A stretch of 64,000 nucleotides of DNA from Lagopus muta (Eukaryota > Chordata > Aves > Galliformes > Phasianidae): contig NC_064433.1 of NCBI RefSeq assembly GCF_023343835.1, positions 134,877,957 through 134,941,956 on the forward strand, in the 5' to 3' direction. This document shows positions 56,401 through 64,000 of the stretch, in pieces (the stretch's first letter is position 1; every line of letters begins with the position of its first letter). Under the pieces are notes generated by a model. The model was not told the origin of the DNA, did not search any database, and worked only from the letters and a program-made list of their open reading frames with translations. The translations under genes were made by a program, and so were the position numbers.

Positions 56401-59400
56401 TGAAGGAAAGGAGCAGGGAGCAAGTAAAACAGTAAAGATGCTTAAAGAGATACTGGCTAACTTTCAAAAGAGAGTGATTTTTAAACCACTGCATAAGACA
56501 ATTCTCATTTATTCTGATAGCTTTAGAAGCATGAACAGGCACACAGGTATGCCTATTTGCCACTGCCTGTCAATGACTGACCATAAACGTGCATTTCACT
56601 TCTGGTGTGAAACAAAACATGTTGGTTTAAAACACATTTCATACATCTTATATAAAATCCAAGAAAGCATAGACTTTAATAGCTATTTTCTGTAACTACT
56701 GTATAGAAGATCTGTAAATTGTTCTGGCAAGGGTTCCATTCAAAAGTGATTTAAATCTGATATATGGCTTTTTTCTCTCAATACTTTGAAATCAGCTGAT
56801 ACTAATTTCAACTTTTTCTACTTTTTGCCCAGATATGGGTAAATGACTTCATATTGTGTGGATATTTCAGCCATACTACTGAAAAGCTATCACTGTTAAA
56901 AGAAGGCTTGATTTATGCAATCCTAAAAGCCTCACAGAGTCGATATTTTTCATTTTTTCTCTGAAGAAATCATCGATTCTTTCACTGAAACGTGTACACA
57001 TGAGCACAGAGAAACTGAAACCAAGCACAAGTTTTTGATATATCAGCCTACCCAGTGCCACAGAGAAAATGATTTTATGTTGCTCATGAATAGTAGTGGA
57101 TCATAATGCTCTAACTAGATGTTTTCAAGGAAATTCCCATGGTGAAATAACAAGGGGATTTTCTTCAACTTTTTAGGCCATGATTTTGCCTGTTTTCACC
57201 TGGTCAAAATTATACAATGAAAATTATCACAGGGTTTTCCTAAATATCTCTTCAGTAAAACCAGAAGCACCATACCTATTAATAATAGTATAATTCACAG
57301 TAAATTTTGACAATATCTTCAGATTGTAGATGACAAAATACAATTTATGTGTGGTGTCATTCAGTGCTCAGCAACTTTACCATATTTTGTTGCACTGAAT
57401 TTGGTTGGCTTTCTGATTTCTTAATAGAAGGTGGCATACGTGGATCTATGAAGGGATTCAGAAGTTTTATCAAATATTTTCACAGATTTCCTAAAGACTC
57501 AAATTCAGTTAGAGTAAAGGTTGGGATAGCACGAACCTGAGCTGTTGTCTTATTTCAGTGATGGTACAGAAGAATATCTTCATAAATTTTCTGAAACTGC
57601 TTTTGTAAAGATAATCTCCATGCTATCACACACGCACATACACACGCACACACAAAGCTACCTAAATTGAAATTTGGAGTCCTAGTGCTCTTGAAAACCT
57701 TTCTCAGATCCTACATTTCTTGCCAAGACAGCAACAGGAAATCAGCTAGTAAATAGTGGACAATCTGAATTCACATTAACAGAAATACCTCATTATTGGC
57801 ACTGAATTACTCTGCATTATTGCTGTATTGGGACAATACAGAAGATTTTAAACAATATCCAAAGGTGACTTACACTCATCTGCTACTCTTTTCAACTGAA
57901 ATAATTGTCTTTTTTCTTGTGTGCCTTCCAATTCATAGCCAAACTTAGGACTACAGGCCATCTTCAGCTTATTTCAAAAATATTAATATAGCCAGAAATA
58001 GCTTTAAATGTGTTTCAGAAACTGCACTATGGCAGCTGAGCAGACATGTGTTCTGTACCAATTCTGTACCAGTTCACACAGGACTTTGTGACCCTATTTG
58101 CTGGAGTAGAGCCCTTGTACCCTCCCGTTTCCCAAGAGCACTTTTTCAGCCTTGGTTTATATGTGGACTTCTGTTTTCCAAGTGGACACAAATCTCTAAT
58201 GTGGTATACCCAGGCAAGCATAACTCTTACATTCTCAGATATGTGGCTAGTCACTGACATACTATAAGTCATAAATTATAATTGACACAAGCTCTAGCTC
58301 AACTGAGAGTGTTCCTATGCAACTGTCCACCAGTTCAAAGGCCTTTTGCTGTAAGCTTGATAAATGGTAGGTCTCTGTTCAGACAGATTTATTGCTCAGA
58401 GATAGATTTCCCCGAAATCCAATAAGCATTTCAACCAGCATGATCTTGCTTAGTTCAAGGCACCCCAAAGAAAGCTAGATCTTTGTTTTGTCTGTTTCCC
58501 TTTGCTGGTCTCACCTCACCACCTTTTTCAAAAAAGTAAATAAAAAAGAATGACAAGCACTGTCTCCAAGTAGCTTGCCAAATAGCTGTTTTGCACTATA
58601 TCCTATATTAAGAATCACTCATTTTTATTATATTTTTTAATTTGCTACAGATATATATATATATATTTACTCCTTATGTAGTTCACTGGTGTTGATCTGT
58701 AGTACGTAAAAACCCAAAGAAAAATATGTAGTTTCTGTGTCAGGATCATAATATGTTTACATAGCACTTACCACAATGGAGCTTAGATGTGACTGGCTTC
58801 AGGGAACTGCTGGAAATGTTAGTATTAAATAAAGATAACAATATACAACTTCCTCCCTTGCTTCACTTTAATTATCTATTCAGAACAGTTCCAGTATAGA
58901 ACTTCACCATAAGGCAGCATATCTTAGATCTGATTCATTCTTATTTACCCTAAAGTAAACAGCAATAATGCAATAGAGCTGGTGTAAAACAGTGAGAAAA
59001 AAATGAACACATTCTATTTTATCTTTCAATCTTTTCTCTTCATTTCAAAATTGTTATGATAGCTTCCTTACAACAGGTGTTAAGAAGCCAGTTTAGTTCA
59101 GCTTGCTTAAATTTTTTCACAACGAAATCCTTACTTACAATTGCATAAAACTTTGCCAGGAATCTGATGAAATTTTTCATGCTGGATGTCTGACTTAGAT
59201 GAAATATTGATTTTCTGTTCTTCAGCATTTCAGGAAAACCTGAAAAAGTTTTAGTTGCATCTGTGATTTGCGTAAACGTGGAGTAAAGGAGAAACAGAAA
59301 TTGACCGGAGCTACATCTTAAATACAGAAAGCAGTATAAAAATTCCACGCATCCCGTTAGTATGTTATGCAGATAAAATGACTTGAATCTGTGGAGTGCT

Positions 59401-60321
59401 GATACTCTGCACTGAAGAAACACTTGGAGAAAGTCTCCAATTTTGTTTTCCTTGAGAAGTTTGAATGAAGTGTAATACATAAGGCTGCACGACTAATAAG
59501 GAAGATAGACTGAAATAGTAAGACGAGCACCTCAAGAAAAAAGTAGTATATGATCATGCAATATATGATTATAAAGACAGAGGAACTGTGTTAACATTTC
59601 ACACAGTCCTAACTTTGCTTTTTTAAGAGCTTTACAGTTGTTGTTTGCTTTTTTTTAGTATATTATAGACTGAAAAAACTATGCCACACTATTAAATAGT
59701 ATGTCACATGTAATATTTGTGACAGTAGGAAAAAGAACTACTTATTCAAAATCCTATCCAGTTTACTATCAAAAGAATCATATCAGTGGTCTACCAGCCT
59801 GGAATCCTGAAAGCTCAAAACAGCCAGTGAATCTGTACCTTCCCTCAAGGTAACAAGGGACTGTTAATATCTTCCAAATATATCTTCCAAAAGAGTTCTC
59901 ATCCAGGTGTTCTTTCTGAGCTGTTAAGCAAATGGATGGATGATTTCTTTGGGGACTCCACGGTTAATAAAGAAACTGCACGGGGGAATCTAAGATGCAT
60001 ACTATTCACCAAACCACAAACTCATTGTGAGGCCCTTTTATAGAATAATTTTGCCATAAACATTTATCTAACATCTGTCTGAGGAAAGCTTATTAGAGTT
60101 TACACCATGCTGTAATAAAATATTCCTCACACAGGAAACTTTTATAAAAAAAATTGATGTTTTTTTGTTTGTTTGTTTGTTTGTTTGTTTGTTTGTTTTT
60201 CGGTTGGTTAGTTGTTTTTTGAGGAGATGAGGGCGTTAAGGAAACTGATGACTTCCATTGTTTCTTTCTTTTTTCTTTTAAACTCTGTCATCCAATCTTA
60301 CAAAACATGTATTTACACCAT
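53486..60321. other. AT-rich stretch, no gene recognised
   Basis: Very AT-rich unique DNA. It holds an A/G-rich tract at 55021-55055, a CA/CG-rich dinucleotide patch at 57626-57655, (TA)n near 58646-58664 and (GTTT)n at 60161-60200. A minus-strand 146-codon open frame at 59040-59480 is the longest outside the ERV and repeats but shows no domain I recognise. Confidence 0.5.
60161..60200 (+). repeat. (GTTT)n microsatellite
   Basis: About eight GTTT units flanked by T-runs. Confidence 0.9.
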
Positions 60322-60838
60322 AGAATCATAGAATCACGGAATCGTAGAATGGCTTCAGTTGGAAGGGACTCGAGGATCATCAAATTCCAACCCCCGCCAC
60401 ATGCAGGGCCACCAACCTCCAGATCTGTTACCGGACCAGGCTGCCCAGGGCTCCATCCAACCTGTCCTTAAATGCCTTCAGGGTCGGGGCATCCACAGCC
60501 TCTCTGGCAACCTGTTCCAAGACTTCACCACTCACTCAGTAAAATGCTTCCCCCCTGCATCTCATTAAATCTCCCCTATTTTACTTTAAAACCATTTGCT
60601 CTTGTCGCATCACTATCCACCCTTGTAAAAAGTTGATTTTCCTCGTGTTTATAAACTCCCTTTAAGAGGTGGAAGGCCATTATGAGATCTCCCCTCAGCC
60701 TTCCCTTTTCAAGGCTGAACAAGCCCAGTTCCTTCAAGCCTTCCCCTGGACCCTCTCCAAATGTTCCACATCCCTTCTGTGGTTTGGGCCCCATGCTGGG
60801 ACACAGTACTCCAGCCTGGGGGACAATCACTTCCTCAC
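60322..60838 (-). mobile_element. CR1: CR1 LINE, about 515 bp, antisense
   Basis: Inverted 3' end ATCATAGAATCACGGAATCG, GGGCATCCACAGCCTCTCTG, AAGGCTGAACAAGCCCAGTT, and GGGACACAGTACTCCAGCCT. The minus frame at 60576-60857 is an ORF2 remnant. Confidence 0.93.
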
Positions 60839-61646
60839 TTTCTCTGAAAGAAAGCAAGAAGCACTAAGAAAAAGAATCAAGGTGGCAAATAGCCTTCCTT
60901 GCTTTAACCAGGTGGTTTTGTATTGATCAAATGCATCTTTCTCTAAACTAGGTCCCAGTGATGCACATAGGTCTGAAAACCAAAAAATCTTTACTGTTAG
61001 TAAGAATGAGTTCAAATAAGTACACACAGGCTCAGAAAATCTGTGGAAATATTATAATATCCTTGCTTCAAAAATGACTGTGTATATGAAAGCTAACTTC
61101 TGTTGTTTTCTAAGATTATTCTCTAATAGCTGTGTAAAGAAATGAAGGAGAATAGCATATGAGACACAGCTGGCTTAAAAAGTGAAAGCAAAAGCCATCT
61201 AATCTGAGATGAAATACAGTGTTTTGAAACAACCTGAGTAGGGATCTGTACCATTAGCTTTCTGCCCCTTGATAGGTACCCTGTCTCTGTACACACTATT
61301 CATAAAAAAAAAAAAAAGCAAAAGCAAAGAATTCGACTGTCACTGAAATAAACATTCTTTTTACTATAAAAAATTGCCACACACACACACATACACATGC
61401 ACACACAAATGAGATTTGAGGCCAGTTTCTGTTAGTGAAGTAAATCTCAAGTGCATTCAAACCATTTAGCTTGAATAGCTCCAGGTCTGTGCTGTGTTTC
61501 TTTAAAGTAAAACCTGACCCTTTATCCGTGTTTCACAAGACACATAAGGTAGAATTGATAGCCCAGTGCAGAGTGAGACCTTGGAAGCTTGCAGCAGTCT
61601 GAACTTACTGGGGGAAAAAAAGCTCCAAAACTTACCACAAAAAAAA
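60839..61646. other. AT-rich spacer between CR1 copies
   Basis: Contains an A14-type run near 61304-61317 and a (CA)n patch at 61378-61407. No gene seen. Confidence 0.6.
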
Positions 61647-62145
61647 TTCACAGAATTCACAGAATTGTAGGGGTTGAAAGGGACCTCCAGAGATCATCGA
61701 GTCCAAACCCCTGCCAAAGCAGGTTCCCTACAGTAGGTCGCACAGGTAGGCATCCAGGCAGGTCTTGAACATCTCCAGAGAAGGAGACTCCACCACCTCC
61801 CTGGGCAGCCTGTTCCAGTGCTCCGTCACCTCACTGTAAAGAAGTTCTTGCGCATGTTTGTGCGGAACTTCCTATGCTGCAGTTTCCAGCCGTTTCCCCT
61901 TGTCCTGTCTCCACTCACCACTGAAAAGAGTCCATCTTCACCATTCTGCCCCCCCCCCCCTTAGATATTTATAGATCTGGATCAGGTCTCCTCTCAGTCT
62001 TGTTTTCTCAAGGCTGAACAGACCCAGTTCACTCAGCCTTTCTTCATAGGGGAGATGCTCCAGGCCCTTCACCATCTTCGTGGCCCTCCGCTGGACTCTT
62101 TCCAAGAGATCCCTGTCTTTTTTGTACTGGGGAGCCCAAAAACTT
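61647..62145 (-). mobile_element. CR1: CR1 LINE, about 500 bp, antisense, well preserved
   Basis: Inverted 3' end ATTCACAGAATTCACAGAAT, GAGATCATCGAGTCCAAACC, CTCCACCACCTCCCTGGGCA, ending near TTTTTGTACTGGGGAGCCCA. A C12 run at 61949-61960 interrupts it. It looks younger than most CR1 copies here and is the same subtype as 19833-20590. Confidence 0.95.
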
Positions 62146-62787
62146 ACCACCATTTATCAGGTTACTCTTTAGTGCTGCGCATTCATTCAGCTAACTTAAC
62201 CAAAATGGAAGAGCAGTATGTGTTCTTCTGCCATCCTGTCTTGGACCTTGGACTGCCCTGCTCTACAGGGTTATCAAGTCCAGTGCTGTTACTCTTCAAG
62301 GCAGGGCTTTCCCTTTGGGCAGAGGCAGGTTATGATGATGAGAAGCCACCATCCAACACACAAATAAACTTGAATGTGATTCAAGGTGAGTAAATCGGAT
62401 CAAATTTCTTATTTATTATTTCTTCTTCATTTCTTAATGAAAATTAAGTTTCAAGGTTATTTTTTAAATAAAAAGTGCATTTTCAAGCTATGTTCTTTAA
62501 AAAGAAGAGGAGAAAATAATGTCCAAGCAAAGAACGATTATCTTAAAAGTGGCAAACTGCCAAGGGATTGTCTGGTTCTCTTTCCTGTAAAACACAAACT
62601 CAGCCCTATTATACTACACAAAAATCTCTTTGGAAATGTGGTCAGGTCTAGTGTGGCTGCAATAATTAACTCTGTAGCTGCAATAAGTAATTGGCACCAT
62701 GGTACATATTTACACAAAAACTGTAAATTTTACTGGAACCCATTTCTGCACACCCTAAGACATGAATATTGCATATGGCTGTGGTTC
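62146..62787. other. Spacer, nothing recognised
   Basis: Unique AT-rich sequence. The open frame at 62386-62799 has no domain I recognise. Confidence 0.5.
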
Positions 62788-63058
62788 ACAGAATCATAGA
62801 GTGGCCTGGGTTGAAAAGGACCACAATGATCATCTAGTTTCAACCCCTCTGCTATGTGCAGGGTCGCCAGGGTCTGCCCAGAGCCACATCCAGCCTGGCC
62901 TTGAATGCCTCCAGGGATGGGGCATCCACAGCCTCCTTGGGCAACCTGTTCCAGTGCTTCAACACCCTCTGTGTGAAAAACTTCCTCCTAACGTCTAACT
63001 TAAACCTCTCCTCTCTCAGTTTACAACCTTCCCTCTGTGCCACCTCTTGAAGGTTGCT
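62788..63058 (-). mobile_element. CR1: CR1 LINE 3' end, antisense
   Basis: CACAGAATCATAGAGTGGCC, GGGATGGGGCATCCACAGCC, and CTCTGTGTGAAAAACTTCCT, fading after CCTCTCTCAGTTTACAACC. Third antisense CR1 within 2.8 kb. Confidence 0.93.
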
Positions 63059-64000
63059 GATGAAGTGCAACTGGCATAATCCACACAGGAATCCAGTAGG
63101 TCTTTACCCAAGACAAAGACTACAAAATTGCCTGAATTGGTACCAGTGGAAGAGCAAGGAAGGAATACTAAATTATTAAACCAAATAATGGTCACACCTC
63201 ACTAAAATGATTGCCTCGGTCTTTTCCAGATACATCCAAAGGCAGCTTCAAAATCCAAAGCTATATCAGCTTAAGGAATGTATACCTTACATGAGTATCT
63301 CATGAGAGAGAAAATGTATGGTTTAACTTATTTGTAGTTAGAGTAGATTCAGGTGGAAAGTAAAATTTGGTCAGTATAGTTGTTTCACTGGGTGGAAGTC
63401 TGAAAACCATTCTTATGAAATACGCAAGAAACTTGTCCCAGGAGGTTAAATAAATCAAAATTAATAGTTTTAATTCATTTTAATGATCTTCATTCAAATG
63501 TAATTCACTTAAATTATTCAAATTTTAAAAATGAATAAAAATATTGTTTCCCCGTTCCAGAACAGGTTCAACTAGGGCCACTAAGGACAACAGGAATTTT
63601 GCCACAGTCTTCAGTGAAGACTAAAGCTACAATTTAAGATTTAGTTAGCAGGCTAGTTAGCTAGTTCAATGTGCTAAGAAAGACTTTTGGATAGCAGTTT
63701 TCATTAGAATTTTCTATACTTTGTTTTGTCACGTGTTCCTCTGCACTGAGCCAGAGAAAAACAGACTAACATGTAATTAATTTTTTCTGTAAATCTAATT
63801 TAACATCCATTATATCAACCAAGAATTTTCTAACATGTTTTACTTGCTGAAATTCATTTATTTGCTTCTAAAAGGGACATTCAGTGCTGCTTCCGAAGTC
63901 CATGACTTCTACTTATCATTGGTGTTATGTTTAATTACGATAGGAGTGCTACTGAGAAGGTGCTACGATGCTCCCTTGTGTATGAAGTGCATCTCTGTTT
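63059..64000. other. AT-rich end of window, no gene recognised
   Basis: No coding or repeat signal recognised. Confidence 0.55.

Noticed and set aside
1..64000. CRISPR array, bacterial operons or phage
   Set aside because: Composition, CR1, mariner and ERV content are avian; no regularly spaced direct repeats with unique spacers occur.

Overview
The window reads as nuclear DNA of a galliform bird, most likely chicken or a close relative. The evidence is a dense scatter of 5'-truncated CR1 LINE fragments with the avian (ATTCTATG)n-type 3' ends, two Galluhop-like mariner remnants, degenerate avian ERVL-type LTR pieces and a 7.3-kb class II endogenous retrovirus (ERV). The rest is AT-rich, with poly(A)/poly(T) tracts and microsatellites, and I recognise no host protein-coding exon or RNA gene. 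It looks like a gene desert or one very large intron.

The main feature is a complete ERV on the + strand at 11705-18984. It has two 357-bp LTRs (5 differences, all transitions), a perfect 6-bp target duplication (ATACTG), a primer binding site matching tRNA-Lys3, and a polypurine tract. Gag (12214-13953) and dUTPase-protease (13794-14639) are uninterrupted. Pol (to 17259) is broken by a TGA, a net -1 indel and a second TGA. Env (17117-18610) carries a TAA just before its membrane anchor. Gag, pro and pol lie in three frames joined by two -1 shifts. Each junction has an in-phase slippery heptamer (G GGA AAC and G GGU UUU) followed by a predictable RNA structure.

The ERV is a mosaic. Its three-frame layout, the dUTPase fused to protease and the lysine primer are betaretrovirus-like. 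Its poly(A) signal upstream of the cap site, non-myristoylated Gag start, predicted splice donor a few codons into gag, and Env with a CX6CC transmembrane subunit are alpharetrovirus-like. It probably belongs to the alpha-beta intermediate avian ERVs. Only Gag, and Gag-dUTPase-protease by frameshifting, still look expressible.

Layout: 1-11698 AT-rich DNA with two CR1 3' ends; 11699-18990 ERV plus target duplications; 19479-20984 a Galluhop interrupted by two CR1 pieces; 21-34 kb repeat-poor DNA with homopolymer tracts; 34-49 kb many CR1 fragments and a second Galluhop; 49-60 kb AT-rich DNA with ERVL-like LTR debris at 52.7-53.5 kb; 60.3-63.1 kb three CR1 fragments in the same orientation.
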